64,000 bases of DNA from Salinibacterium xinjiangense. GTDB taxonomy: Bacteria; Actinomycetota; Actinomycetes; Actinomycetales; Microbacteriaceae. The position numbers and the translations under genes are program-made. Positions within the stretch are counted from its first letter, which is position 1. Every line of letters begins with the position of its first letter. Positions 26,853-36,475 of this stretch are shown piece after piece. Below the pieces are notes generated by a model. It was not told the origin of the DNA, searched no databases, and worked only from the letters and a program-made list of their open reading frames with translations. The stretch lies in NCBI RefSeq assembly GCF_014645015.1, contig NZ_BMLC01000005.1, positions 124,001 to 188,000 of the forward strand. The letters are read 5' to 3'.

Positions 26853-27629
26853 ATGGCTTTAACTCCTGAAGACGTTGTGAACAAGCGGTTCCAACCGACC
26901 AAGTTCCGCGAGGGTTACGACCAGGACGAGGTCGATGATTTCCTCGATGAGGTGGTCGTCGAATTGCGACGGCTCAACCAGGAGAATGAGGAGCTACGCC
27001 AGCGACTCATCGCCAGCGACTCACGCATCAACGATCTGCAGCGTTCCGGCGCACAGGACGCTCCTGCACAGGCCACACCGAGCTTCGTCCAGCAGCCCGA
27101 GCCGGTCGCCATCGAGCCAGCTCCCGTGCCCGCCTCGGCGCCCGCGGCAGTGCAGTATGCGCCTACCTCGTCGATCGACACGTCAGACACCGGCGGCACG
27201 AACAACCTCCTACAGCTGGCGCGCCGTCTGCACGAGGAGCACGTTCGCGAAGGCGTGGAAAAGCGCGACGCACTCATCGCTGAGGGTCACGCCACGGCAG
27301 CCCGAATCGTCGAAGAGTCCGAGAGTGGTCACCGCGCCCAGATCGAGACCCTCGACCAGGAACGCCAGAAGCTCGAACACCGGGTCGACGAGCTGCGCAA
27401 CTTTGAGCGCGAATACCGCCAGAAGCTGAAGGGCTACATCGAGAGCCAGTTGCGTGAGCTCGACATCGAGAGCAATGTGCTGACGTCGTCGCAGGGTGCC
27501 GCGAGTGCGTTCATCGACGCTCCGGAATCAGATGCTGCCGAGTTCGCGGACGCTTCGGCAGGCACGGACCACCAGGCACAGGATGGCAAGCAGCCGCCCG
27601 CGAACTTCCCAGGTTTTGCCGGAAACTGA
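26853..27629 (+). CDS. divIVA: Polar growth protein DivIVA (Wag31)
   Basis: This coiled-coil scaffold marks the cell poles and recruits the elongation machinery in Actinobacteria. The conserved N-terminal DivIVA domain begins LTPEDVVNKRF and contains GYDQDEVDDFLDEV. A Pro/Ala/Gln-rich linker (about 75-110) precedes a second coiled coil (about 120-200). ATG 26853 follows GAGGTGG and is the homology-supported start. It ends the division block; lspA starts inside its 3' end. Confidence 0.92.
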   Translation: MALTPEDVVNKRFQPTKFREGYDQDEVDDFLDEVVVELRRLNQENEELRQRLIASDSRINDLQRSGAQDAPAQATPSFVQQPEPVAIEPAPVPASAPAAVQYAPTSSIDTSDTGGTNNLLQLARRLHEEHVREGVEKRDALIAEGHATAARIVEESESGHRAQIETLDQERQKLEHRVDELRNFEREYRQKLKGYIESQLRELDIESNVLTSSQGAASAFIDAPESDAAEFADASAGTDHQAQDGKQPPANFPGFAGN

Positions 27630-28224
27630 ATCACAGCAGGCGACGGCCGGTAGACGTGAGGTAAGCGCAAGCGCCCTCGCGGTACTGGCCGTTGTTGCTG
27701 TGTTCGCGTATACCGTCGACAGGGTGAGCAAGATCCTGGTCGTGGAAAATCTCACCCTCGGCGCTCCTGTGGACGTCATCGGCCAACTGCTCCAGTTCAG
27801 GTACGTAGAAAACCCCGGAGCCGCGTTCTCCCTCGGTTCAGGGTCCACCTGGATCTTCGCCATCATTGCGGCCGTGGTCACGATCTTTATCGTCATCTTC
27901 GCGCGACGCATCCGTTCGACCGGCTGGGCCGTGTTGTTCGGGATGCTGCTGGGCGGCAACCTCGGCAACCTCACGGATCGGCTGATCCGGCCTCCGGGCT
28001 TCGGTATCGGTCACGTGGTCGATTTTCTCCAGGTGTATGGATTCCCTGCCATCTTCAACGTCGCTGATATCGCGATCGTGTCGAGCATGGGCCTGTTCAT
28101 CCTGCTGACGATCCGTGGGGTCGGGCTCGACGGCAAGCGTTCTTCGAAAACAGCGGAGCCGCAGGAGCCCGCCACTTTGGATTCACGGGCCACAGGCACC
28201 CCGGCACCGACAGATCAGGCCTGA
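27583..28224 (+). CDS. lspA: Lipoprotein signal peptidase LspA
   Basis: This type II signal peptidase cleaves prolipoproteins after diacylglyceryl transfer. Four transmembrane helices carry the catalytic aspartates in [10 protein letters not shown] and FNVADIAI, with the conserved [11 protein letters not shown] between them. The start is uncertain: the homologous part begins near 27660, and candidates are ATG 27583 (overlapping divIVA by 47 nt) or TTG 27616; neither has a strong ribosome binding site. The C-terminal 35 residues are a polar tail. Confidence 0.88.
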   Translation: MASSRPRTSQVLPETESQQATAGRREVSASALAVLAVVAVFAYTVDRVSKILVVENLTLGAPVDVIGQLLQFRYVENPGAAFSLGSGSTWIFAIIAAVVTIFIVIFARRIRSTGWAVLFGMLLGGNLGNLTDRLIRPPGFGIGHVVDFLQVYGFPAIFNVADIAIVSSMGLFILLTIRGVGLDGKRSSKTAEPQEPATLDSRATGTPAPTDQA

Positions 28225-28226
28225 CC

Positions 28227-29147
28227 GTGGAATCACGCAGTCTTCCCGTCCCGGACGGACTCGCGGGTGAGCGGGTCGATTCTGCGATAGCGAAGCTCCT
28301 CGGATTCTCGCGAACCTTCGCAGCGGAGGTCGCAGAGCTCGGTGGCGTTCAACTCGATGGCCGCGTGTTGGTCAAGTCGGATCGGCTGGTCGCGGGAGGC
28401 TGGCTCGAGGTCAGCTGGCAGTCGAAGGTCGAGCCATCCATCATCCCGATCATCGTGGAAGATCTCGGGATCGTCTGGGACGATGACGACATCATCGTGA
28501 TCGACAAGCCGCCCGGGGTCGCGGCCCATCCTTCCATCGGCTGGGACGGTCCGACTGTGCTCGGCGCACTGGCGGGTGCGGGGTTCAGGATCGCGACCTC
28601 CGGCGCCGCTGAGCGGGCTGGCATCGTTCACCGTCTCGATGTGGGCACCAGCGGACTGATGGTCGTCGCGAAGACTGAGGCCGCGTATACGGCACTCAAG
28701 CGGGCGTTCCACGACCGCCTGGTGCACAAGATCTACCGCTCCGTCGTGCAGGGGCATCCGGATCCACTCACCGGGACGATCGATGCCCCCATCGGTCGCC
28801 ACCCGGGGGCGAGCTGGAAGTTCGCCATCACTGCAGACGGTAAGTCGAGCGTGACCCACTACGAGACCCTGGAAGCTTTCCCGTCTGCATCTCTTCTCGA
28901 GATCGAGCTCGAGACCGGTCGCACTCACCAGATCCGCGTGCACATGGCAGCGCAACGACATCCCTGCGTCGGCGACACGATGTATGGCGCAGACCCGACT
29001 ATCTCCGCGAAACTCGGTCTCACCCGCCAGTGGCTCCACGCCAAGCGGCTGGGGTTCGAACATCCCGCAACGAGGCAACCCGTCGAGTTCCAGAGCCCGT
29101 ATCCGGCGGACCTTCAACACGCACTTGAGGTGCTTCGAGCCGACTAG
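28227..29147 (+). CDS. RluA-family pseudouridine synthase
   Basis: It converts uridine to pseudouridine in RNA, probably in 23S rRNA (RluD-like). An N-terminal S4 RNA-binding segment (about 11-70) precedes the catalytic domain, which holds the active-site aspartate in [16 protein letters not shown]. The C-terminal [11 protein letters not shown] is characteristic. The GTG start lies two bases after the lspA stop; lspA-rluA is a widespread pair. The length is 306 residues. The exact target is not certain. Confidence 0.92.
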   Translation: MESRSLPVPDGLAGERVDSAIAKLLGFSRTFAAEVAELGGVQLDGRVLVKSDRLVAGGWLEVSWQSKVEPSIIPIIVEDLGIVWDDDDIIVIDKPPGVAAHPSIGWDGPTVLGALAGAGFRIATSGAAERAGIVHRLDVGTSGLMVVAKTEAAYTALKRAFHDRLVHKIYRSVVQGHPDPLTGTIDAPIGRHPGASWKFAITADGKSSVTHYETLEAFPSASLLEIELETGRTHQIRVHMAAQRHPCVGDTMYGADPTISAKLGLTRQWLHAKRLGFEHPATRQPVEFQSPYPADLQHALEVLRAD

Positions 29148-29233
29148 ATCCCCGACTATGGCGCGTCAGTTTTTCGCCATGCCGAGCCGGGCTTATGGTG
29201 GGATTCACCCCCACGAGCAAGTGAAGAGAACCA

Positions 29234-32200
29234 GTGGCATCCAGCGATTCCTTCGTGCACCTTCATGTGCACAGCGAGTATTCGATGCTGGATGGAGCGG
29301 CCAGGATCGAGCCCCTCATGGATGCCGCGGCCGAGCAGAAGATGCCCGCCATGGCCGTGACCGACCACGGCAACATGTTCGGCGCATACGAGTTCTGGAA
29401 GCAGGCGACGGCAAGGGGCATCAAGCCGATCATCGGAACCGAGGCGTACATCACGCCCGGTACGTCCCGGCGTGAGAAGACCCGGATCCGCTGGGGCCAG
29501 AACCACCAGAACCAGGACGACGTCGGCGGTTCGGGGTCGTACACCCACATGACGCTCCTGTCCGAGAACAACGAGGGCATGCACAACCTCTTCAGGTTGT
29601 CGTCGCTGGCCTCCATCGAGGGGTTCTACTTCAAGCCCAGGATGGATCGCGAGCTGCTGAGCCAGTACGGCAAGGGCATCATCGCGACAACCGGGTGCGT
29701 CGGTGGCGAGGTGCAGACGCGCCTGAGGCTCGGTCAGTACGAAGAAGCCAAACAGGCGGCATCCGATTTCCGGGATATCTTCGGCGCTGGCAATTTCTAT
29801 GCCGAGATCATGGATCATGGCATCGACATCGAGAAGCGCACGATGAACGACCTGTTGCGCCTCGCGAAAGACCTCGACCTGCCACTCGTCGCGACTAACG
29901 ACCTGCACTACACGCATGCTCACGACTCGACAGCGCATGCAGCCCTGCTGTGCGTGCAGTCGGCCTCGACGCTCGACGATCCCAACCGCTTCAAGTTCGA
30001 CTCGGATGAGTTCTACCTGAAGAGCGCGGCCCAGATGCGGCACCTCTTCCGGGACTATCCCGAGGCCTGCGACAACACACTGCTCATCGCCGAGCGCTGC
30101 GAGGTCAGTTTCGAACGTCGCGACCTCATGCCGAGATTCCCCGTGCCCGAGGGCGAGACCGAGGCGAGCTGGTTCGAGAAAGAGGTGGCGGTGGGGATGA
30201 TGCGCCGCTTCAAGAACGCGCCATCCGAAGCTCACCTGGCGCAGGCAAAGTACGAGGTCGACGTCATCAAGCAGATGGGCTTCCCCGGCTACTTCCTCGT
30301 CGTCGCCGACTTCATCGCATGGGCCAAGGCACAGGGCATCCGTGTCGGGCCGGGTCGAGGCTCCGCAGCGGGTTCCATGGCGTCGTACGCGATGGGTATC
30401 ACCGAACTCGACCCGATTGCCCACGGCCTGATCTTCGAGCGATTCCTCAACCCAGAGCGTGTCTCGATGCCCGATGTGGATGTCGACTTCGACGACCGCC
30501 GCCGCGGTGAGGTCATCCGTTACGTCACAGACAAGTACGGCGACGACCGCGTCGCGCAGATCGTCACCTACGGCACCATCAAAGCGAAGCAGGCGCTCAA
30601 GGACTCCTCACGGGTGCTCGGAATGCCGTACTCGGTGGGAGAGAAGCTCACGAAGGCGATGCCGCCGCCTGTGATGGGCAAGGACATGCCCCTGAGCGAC
30701 ATCCACAACAAGGATGCCGATCGTTACAAGGAGGCCGGAGACATCCGTGCCCTCATCGAAACCGATGGCGAAGCCGCCAGGGTCTTCGAGACCGCGAAAG
30801 GCATCGAGAACCTCAAGCGCCAGTGGGGAGTGCATGCCGCCGGGGTGATCATGTCTGCCGAGCCACTGCTCGATGTGCTTCCCATCATGAAGCGCGAGGA
30901 CGACGGCGCGATCATCACGCAGTTCGACCAACCTCCGCTCGAGTCTCTCGGCCTGATCAAGATGGACTTCCTCGGGTTGAGGAACCTGACCGTCATCGAA
31001 GATGCCCTGCGCATGATCGAAGCCAACACCGGAACCAGGCTCGTCATCGAGGATCTGGATCTCGACGCGGACCAGGCAACCTACGACCTGCTCGCCCGCG
31101 GTGACACGCTCGGTGTTTTCCAGCTGGACGGCGGCGCCATGCGCGCGCTGCTCAAACAGCTGAAGCCCACGAACTTCGAAGACATCTCGGCCGTCATTGC
31201 GCTGTATCGTCCGGGCCCCATGGGCATGAACTCACACACGAACTACGCGTTGCGCAAGAACGACCTGCAGACGATCGACGCCATCCATCCCGAGCTCGAA
31301 GAGCCGCTGCGCGACATCCTCGGTACCACCTTCGGGCTGATCGTCTATCAGGAGCAGGTGATGTCGGTCGCGCAGAAGGTCGCTGGTTTCTCGCTCGGGC
31401 AGGCCGACGTGCTGCGGCGAGCGATGGGCAAAAAGAAGAAGAGCGAACTCGATAAGCAGTTCGCGGACTTCGAGGCCGGCATGGTCACCAACGGATACAG
31501 CAAGCCGGCGGTGAAGGTGTTGTGGGAGACCCTGATGCCGTTCGCCGACTACGCCTTCAACAAGGCACACAGCGCCGGATACGGCGTGCTGAGCTACTGG
31601 ACCGCCTATCTCAAGGCCAATCATCCCGCTGAATACATGGCCGCCCTCCTCACCAGCGTCGGTGACTCCAAAGACAAGCTCGGCATGTACCTCAGCGAGT
31701 GCCGTCGCATGGGCATCAAGGTGCTCGCCCCTGACGTCAACGAATCATCTGTCGACTTCACCGCTGTCCCGGCTGAGGGCACGAGGGGAGACGTGAGGTT
31801 CGGTCTCGGTGCCGTTCGAAACGTCGGATTCAACGTCGTCGAGGCAATCTCCAGATCCCGCATCGAAAAGGGACGATTCACGTCATTCCACGACTTCCTG
31901 CGCAAGGTACCTTTGCAGGTCGCGAACAAGCGCACCGTCGAGTCGCTGATCAAGGCAGGAGCTTTCGACTCGCTCGGAGCCACCCGCAGGGCCCTCGTCG
32001 AGATTCACGAATCGGCGGTCGATGGCGCAGCCAGTGAGAAGCGCGCAGAAGCGAACGGGCAGGTCGGTTTCGACTTCGACAGCCTGTGGGATGAGCCAGA
32101 GCAGGCCCAGCACGTTCCCGACCGTCCGGAGTGGGCGAAGCGCGACAAGCTCGCCTTCGAACGCGAGATGCTCGGGCTGTACGTTTCAGATCATCCTCTT

Positions 32201-32767
32201 GCGGGGCTCGAGATCGCCCTCGCGAAGCACCAGACCGCATCCATCACGGAGATCATGAGCGGGGATGTCGCGGCCGACGGTGAGCACGTGACCATCGCGG
32301 GTCTCATCACCAGCGTGCAGCATCGCGTCGCGAGGAACAGCGGCAACCAATACGGCATCATCACGGTCGAAGATTTCGCGGGAGAGATCAGTGTCATGTT
32401 CCTGGGCAAGACCTACCAGGAATTCTCACCCGGGCTCACTAACGACGCGATCGTCGTGGTTCGTGGGCGCGTGAGCGTTCGCGATGACGGGATGAACCTG
32501 CACGCGGTGAGCATGTTCGTTCCAGACACCGGTTCGAGTCTCGGGTCGGGTCCGATCGTGATCGCGGTGCAGGAGACGAGGGCGACCACAGAGATTGTGA
32601 CAGCCCTGAACGACGTACTGATCCGTCATTCCGGGTTGAATGAGGTGCGTCTCAAGCTCATCAAGGGTGACACGGCCCGCGTCTTCGAAATCCCGTACCC
32701 GGTGACGGTCTCGGCGGATCTCTACGGCGAACTCAAGACGCTGCTCGGCCCGAACTGCCTCGCCTAG
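29234..32767 (+). CDS. dnaE: DNA polymerase III alpha subunit
   Basis: This is the replicative polymerase of 1177 residues. The N-terminal PHP domain opens HLHVHSEYSMLDG and contains AVTDHGNMFGAYEFW, with an intact metal-binding histidine pattern that suggests the usual actinobacterial proofreading activity. The catalytic aspartates lie in PDVDVDFDDRRRGEV near 414-428. A helix-hairpin-helix region and an OB-fold (about 1020-1100) complete the DnaE1 layout. The GTG start is preceded by AAGAGAA. The replicative DnaE1 type is preferred over DnaE2 because of the PHP histidines and length. Confidence 0.96.
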   Translation: MASSDSFVHLHVHSEYSMLDGAARIEPLMDAAAEQKMPAMAVTDHGNMFGAYEFWKQATARGIKPIIGTEAYITPGTSRREKTRIRWGQNHQNQDDVGGSGSYTHMTLLSENNEGMHNLFRLSSLASIEGFYFKPRMDRELLSQYGKGIIATTGCVGGEVQTRLRLGQYEEAKQAASDFRDIFGAGNFYAEIMDHGIDIEKRTMNDLLRLAKDLDLPLVATNDLHYTHAHDSTAHAALLCVQSASTLDDPNRFKFDSDEFYLKSAAQMRHLFRDYPEACDNTLLIAERCEVSFERRDLMPRFPVPEGETEASWFEKEVAVGMMRRFKNAPSEAHLAQAKYEVDVIKQMGFPGYFLVVADFIAWAKAQGIRVGPGRGSAAGSMASYAMGITELDPIAHGLIFERFLNPERVSMPDVDVDFDDRRRGEVIRYVTDKYGDDRVAQIVTYGTIKAKQALKDSSRVLGMPYSVGEKLTKAMPPPVMGKDMPLSDIHNKDADRYKEAGDIRALIETDGEAARVFETAKGIENLKRQWGVHAAGVIMSAEPLLDVLPIMKREDDGAIITQFDQPPLESLGLIKMDFLGLRNLTVIEDALRMIEANTGTRLVIEDLDLDADQATYDLLARGDTLGVFQLDGGAMRALLKQLKPTNFEDISAVIALYRPGPMGMNSHTNYALRKNDLQTIDAIHPELEEPLRDILGTTFGLIVYQEQVMSVAQKVAGFSLGQADVLRRAMGKKKKSELDKQFADFEAGMVTNGYSKPAVKVLWETLMPFADYAFNKAHSAGYGVLSYWTAYLKANHPAEYMAALLTSVGDSKDKLGMYLSECRRMGIKVLAPDVNESSVDFTAVPAEGTRGDVRFGLGAVRNVGFNVVEAISRSRIEKGRFTSFHDFLRKVPLQVANKRTVESLIKAGAFDSLGATRRALVEIHESAVDGAASEKRAEANGQVGFDFDSLWDEPEQAQHVPDRPEWAKRDKLAFEREMLGLYVSDHPLAGLEIALAKHQTASITEIMSGDVAADGEHVTIAGLITSVQHRVARNSGNQYGIITVEDFAGEISVMFLGKTYQEFSPGLTNDAIVVVRGRVSVRDDGMNLHAVSMFVPDTGSSLGSGPIVIAVQETRATTEIVTALNDVLIRHSGLNEVRLKLIKGDTARVFEIPYPVTVSADLYGELKTLLGPNCLA

Positions 32768-32820
32768 ACGCCCGATTTCGGTCACTGGCGCGTCCCCGTC
32801 GGATGCACTGCGCGGTCCTT

Positions 32821-32906
32821 CAGCCACATGAAGGAGATTTCTTCTGCTCGAGGACGTGAGTCACGGGAGGCAGGGCTTCGGCTGGGGTTCCTCCTTCATG
32901 TGGCTG
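32821..32906. repeat. Perfect 16-bp inverted repeat with a 54-nt centre
   Basis: CAGCCACATGAAGGAG (32821-32836) recurs as its exact reverse complement at 32891-32906. It lies between the convergent dnaE and flavin reductase genes. No T tract follows either arm and no flanking target duplication is visible. It could fold as a long hairpin in RNA from either strand. Confidence 0.85.
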
Positions 32907-32941
32907 GGGAGGGATGGCCCGGCATGCCGCAGCGCGGAACG

Positions 32942-33478
32942 CTAAGCGGTCTCGCCCGGCCTGAAGTAGCGACGCTCGTGGTAGAGCAGTGCGTCATCGT
33001 CGTCACCGAGGGAGCCGTCTTCGATCTGCACGACGATCACGCCGCTGTTGAGAACAGGATGCACCTCGACGACGGTTCCGAGCATCCATGCCGTCACGTC
33101 CTCGAGAATCGGGACTCCGTGCGGGCCGGCGTGCCAGTGCTCGCCCACAAACCTGACAGCGTGGTCGGCGGCCATTCGTTCCGCCTGGTGTCGGGAACGT
33201 GGCCCGAGCGTATGAATCACCACATGGTTTCCCACAGTCATCGCGGGCCATGAGCTCGACGCCTGGGCCATGTTGAACGTGGCCATGGGTGGAACTGCCG
33301 AGAGTGAGGCCAGCGAAGTGGCAGTGAAGCCAGCCGGGGATCCGTCGGGCATCAACGCGGTGACGACTGCGACTCCCGCGGCATGGCGGCGGAAGACACG
33401 CTTGAAGGCGTCCATGCCGTCGACGGGGACGTCGTGCCCTTCGGCCGACGCGGGGTGAGGTGATGTTGTCTCGTTCAT
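32942..33478 (-). CDS. Flavin reductase-like (HpaC family) protein
   Basis: This 178-residue FMN-binding split-barrel protein probably reduces FMN with NAD(P)H, possibly for a partner monooxygenase. Family features are FRRHAAGVAVVTALMPDGSPAGFTATS-type sequence near the N-terminus, followed by PPMATFNMAQASSS and FVGEHWHAGPHGVPILEDVTAW. No oxygenase partner is present in the window. The gene is isolated, convergent with dnaE and divergent from hisD. The upstream region lacks an obvious ribosome binding site. Confidence 0.82.
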   Translation of the reverse strand: MNETTSPHPASAEGHDVPVDGMDAFKRVFRRHAAGVAVVTALMPDGSPAGFTATSLASLSAVPPMATFNMAQASSSWPAMTVGNHVVIHTLGPRSRHQAERMAADHAVRFVGEHWHAGPHGVPILEDVTAWMLGTVVEVHPVLNSGVIVVQIEDGSLGDDDDALLYHERRYFRPGETA

Positions 33479-33572
33479 GCTGTGTTGTCAATCATGCTCC
33501 ACCTCCGACGACTCGCTCGACACTGGCAACACATGACGAAACAATCCGTACGTCGCTCCCAGTTGCGCCAAC

Positions 33573-33578
33573 TAATAT
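33573..33578 (+). promoter_or_regulatory. -10 box upstream of hisD
   Basis: TAATAT lies 9 nt before the hisD ATG, so the transcript would have a leader of at most a few bases. Confidence 0.5.
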
Positions 33579-33587
33579 TGAATCGCC

Positions 33588-34901
33588 ATGATGCACACCA
33601 TCGATCTTCGTGATCTCCCCTCCAGCCAAGCCGATCTCGCGCGAGTGATTCCCCGTGCGATCACCGACGTCAACGCGGCATCCGCGGTCGCCGCCCAGCT
33701 CATCTCTGACGTGCGCGAGCGCGGCGAGGAGGCGCTCGTCGAGCAGGCAGAGCGGCTTGACGGTGTGCGGCCAGAACGCATCCGCATCCACGCAGACGAG
33801 GTGAGCCTGGCTGTCAGATCGCTGGATCCGCTGGTCCGGGATGCGCTGGAGGTCGCGATCGCCCGAGTCCGCCAGGCCACGCAGGCCCAGGTCCCGGCGA
33901 GCACCGTCACAGAACTCGCCCCCGGAGCGCACGTCATCCAGCGCTGGCAGCCCGTCAACCGAGTGGGACTGTATGTTCCCGGTGGTAAGGCCGTGTATCC
34001 GTCGAGTGTCGTGATGAACGTGATTCCCGCGCAGGTCGCGGGAGTGTCATCGGTGGCCATTGCATCTCCACCGCAGCGCGAATTCGGCGGATCCGTGCAC
34101 CCGACCATCCTTGCGGCGGCAGGAATCCTCGGCATCGACGAGGTGTACGCCATGGGTGGCGCCGGTGCGATTGGTGCACTCGCCTACGGCGTTCCCAGCC
34201 TCGGGCTCGATCCGGTGGAGATCATCACCGGCCCCGGCAATGTCTATGTGGCAGCAGCAAAGCGGTTGGTGCGCGGTGTGGTGGGAATCGACTCGGAGGC
34301 TGGCCCGACTGAGATCCTCGTGATCGCGGATGCCACGGCCGACGCCTACCTGGTCGCCACCGACCTCATCTCCCAGGCCGAGCACGACGAGCTCGCCGCC
34401 GTGGTCCTGGTAACAGACTCGCCCGAGCTCGCTGACGCGGTGTCGCGCGAGGTGGAGCGGCTCGTGGCATCCACCAACCACAGTGCTCGGGTGCGAATTG
34501 CGGTCGACGGGGTGCAGTCGGCGTTGGTGCTCGTATCCGACATGGTCGCGGCAGCAGCGTTCAGCAACGCCTACGGGCCGGAACATCTCGAGATCCAGAC
34601 CGCCGAGCCCGGGGCCGTGCTCGACATGATCGAGAGCGCGGGAGCGATCTTCCTCGGCGCGCACTCGCCGGTGAGCCTCGGTGACTACCTCGCGGGATCA
34701 AATCACGTGCTGCCGACGGGAGGGCAGTCGAGGTTTGCGTCCGGACTGGGCGCGTACACGTTCCTGCGCCCCCAGCAGGTCATCAACTACGACCGCTCTG
34801 CGTTGCAGCGCGTGAGCTCGCAGATCGTCGCCCTGAGCGAGGCGGAAGACCTGCCAGCGCACGGTGCCGCGGTCAGCGCTCGGTTCGAAAACCGTGCATA
34901 G
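33588..34901 (+). CDS. hisD: Histidinol dehydrogenase
   Basis: It oxidises L-histidinol to histidine in two NAD-dependent steps, the last reactions of histidine synthesis. The length of 437 residues is typical. Recognisable blocks are VGLYVPGGKAVYPSSV, ITGPGNVYVAAAK, DSEAGPTEIL and the zinc-ligand segment LISQAEHDELA. Other his genes are not in the window; nrdR follows 25 nt downstream with its own leaderless promoter. Tandem ATG codons at the start leave a one-codon ambiguity. Confidence 0.95.
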   Translation: MMHTIDLRDLPSSQADLARVIPRAITDVNAASAVAAQLISDVRERGEEALVEQAERLDGVRPERIRIHADEVSLAVRSLDPLVRDALEVAIARVRQATQAQVPASTVTELAPGAHVIQRWQPVNRVGLYVPGGKAVYPSSVVMNVIPAQVAGVSSVAIASPPQREFGGSVHPTILAAAGILGIDEVYAMGGAGAIGALAYGVPSLGLDPVEIITGPGNVYVAAAKRLVRGVVGIDSEAGPTEILVIADATADAYLVATDLISQAEHDELAAVVLVTDSPELADAVSREVERLVASTNHSARVRIAVDGVQSALVLVSDMVAAAAFSNAYGPEHLEIQTAEPGAVLDMIESAGAIFLGAHSPVSLGDYLAGSNHVLPTGGQSRFASGLGAYTFLRPQQVINYDRSALQRVSSQIVALSEAEDLPAHGAAVSARFENRA

Positions 34902-34911
34902 CGCGTGCCGG

Positions 34912-34917
34912 TAGACT
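34912..34917 (+). promoter_or_regulatory. -10 box upstream of nrdR
   Basis: TAGACT lies 9 nt before the nrdR ATG and no ribosome binding site is visible. This fits a leaderless or near-leaderless transcript. Confidence 0.5.
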
Positions 34918-34926
34918 CGGCGCACC

Positions 34927-35403
34927 ATGTTCTGCCCCTTCTGCCGTCACCCTGACAGCCGCGTCATCGACTCCAGGACAAGCGACGACGGTCTGTCGAT
35001 CCGCAGGCGTCGGCAGTGTCCCGAATGCGGTCGCCGGTTCTCGACCACCGAGACCGCGTCGCTGAGTGTGATCAAGCGCAACGGTGTTGTCGAATTGTTC
35101 AGCCGGGAGAAGATCGTCTCTGGCGTGCGCAAGGCCTGTCAGGGCCGACCGGTCACCGACACCGACCTGGCGGTGCTCGCACAGCGCGTCGAGGAGAGCA
35201 TCAGGGCCACCGGCGCCGCCCAGGTTGAGGCGAATGACATCGGCCTGTCTATCCTGACCCCGCTACGAGAACTGGATGAGGTGGCGTACCTGCGCTTCGC
35301 CAGTGTCTATCAGGCCTTCGATTCGCTTGACGATTTCGAGGTCGCCATCACGCAGCTGAGGATCGACCACGCCTCGGATGCCGCGCGGGCCGCGGCAGAC
35401 TGA
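34927..35403 (+). CDS. nrdR: Transcriptional repressor NrdR
   Basis: It represses ribonucleotide reductase genes according to bound ATP/dATP. The N-terminal zinc ribbon has CPFC at the start and CPEC near 34-37, with the family signature [17 protein letters not shown]. The ATP-cone domain fills the remainder to about 140. The length of 158 residues is normal. No nrd genes or NrdR boxes were seen in this window, so its targets lie elsewhere. Confidence 0.95.
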   Translation: MFCPFCRHPDSRVIDSRTSDDGLSIRRRRQCPECGRRFSTTETASLSVIKRNGVVELFSREKIVSGVRKACQGRPVTDTDLAVLAQRVEESIRATGAAQVEANDIGLSILTPLRELDEVAYLRFASVYQAFDSLDDFEVAITQLRIDHASDAARAAAD

Positions 35404-35433
35404 CCGTCCGCAAGCCGATACCCTTGCCTCGCC

Positions 35434-36456
35434 ATGTATAGCTTCATCTTCCGGGTCTTCTTCGCGCGAATGGACCCCGAGCGCGCCCACACTCTCGCCT
35501 TCCAGGTCATCCGGTTTCTGCCGACCCTCGGTATCGGATCGATAGTGCGTCGCTTCACGAGGCCGGTCGAGTCACTCCGGGTCTCTACGCTGGGGCTTGA
35601 GTTCGACTCTCCCTTCGGGGTCGCCGCAGGGTTCGACAAGGAGGGCACGGGCATCCGTGGGCTCGGCCAACTGGGGTTCGGCCATGTCGAGGTGGGTACC
35701 ATTACCGCCGAGCCGCAGCCGGGCAATGAGAAGCCGCGCCTGTTCCGCCTGATCGCGGATCGCGCCGTCATCAACCGCATGGGATTCAACAACCACGGTG
35801 CAACCGCCGCCGCAGGCGTCATCCGGCGAGCCCGCGCACGATCAGTGCGGCCCGTGATCGGAGTGAATATCGGCAAATCGAGGGTCGTGGAGGTGGATGA
35901 CGCGGTCGATGACTATCTCGTGAGCACCACCGCGCTGGCGCCCCTCGCCGACTACCTCGTGGTGAACGTCAGCTCGCCGAATACGCCGGGATTGCGCGGA
36001 TTGCAGGAGCTCGAGAAGCTCCGTCCACTACTCACTGCCGTGAAATCAGCGGCAGGCCCAACTCCTGTTCTGGTGAAGATCGCACCCGACCTGTCCAACG
36101 ACGAGGTGACGGCGATAGCGGCCCTTGCCGTCGAGCTCCTCGACGGGATCATCGCTACCAACACGACCCTGTCGAGAGCGAACCTGGCGACGGATGCCGC
36201 GATCGTGGCCGCGGCGGGTGCCGGTGGGTTGTCCGGACCGCCGGTCGCCGCCCGCTCACTGGAGTTGCTCAGGCTCATCAGGTCGGTCGTACCGGCCGAC
36301 TTCTGCGTGATCTCTGTCGGGGGAGTGGAAACCGCAGCCGATGTGGCCGAACGACTCGCTGCTGGTGCGACGCTCGTACAGGGCTACACCGGTTTCCTCT
36401 TCCGCGGTCCGCTCTGGGCGCGGCAGGTCAACCGCGGACTGGCGAGGCTGCGCTAG
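35434..36456 (+). CDS. pyrD: Quinone-dependent dihydroorotate dehydrogenase (class 2)
   Basis: It oxidises dihydroorotate to orotate, passing electrons to the quinone pool. The hydrophobic N-terminal helix (SFIFRVFFARMDPERAH) indicates the membrane-associated class 2 type. FMN and substrate segments include GVAAGFDKEG, NRMGFNNHG and VNVSSPNTPGLR; the catalytic serine is within the last. The length of 340 residues fits. It follows nrdR by 30 nt and converges on the ABC permease gene. Confidence 0.94.
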   Translation: MYSFIFRVFFARMDPERAHTLAFQVIRFLPTLGIGSIVRRFTRPVESLRVSTLGLEFDSPFGVAAGFDKEGTGIRGLGQLGFGHVEVGTITAEPQPGNEKPRLFRLIADRAVINRMGFNNHGATAAAGVIRRARARSVRPVIGVNIGKSRVVEVDDAVDDYLVSTTALAPLADYLVVNVSSPNTPGLRGLQELEKLRPLLTAVKSAAGPTPVLVKIAPDLSNDEVTAIAALAVELLDGIIATNTTLSRANLATDAAIVAAAGAGGLSGPPVAARSLELLRLIRSVVPADFCVISVGGVETAADVAERLAAGATLVQGYTGFLFRGPLWARQVNRGLARLR

Positions 36457-36475
36457 GCAGTCCTGCCAGCGTCGG

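Noticed and set aside
32828-33253. A 141-codon plus-strand frame beginning in the inverted repeat
   Set aside because: Most of it is antisense to the flavin reductase gene and it has no recognisable domain.
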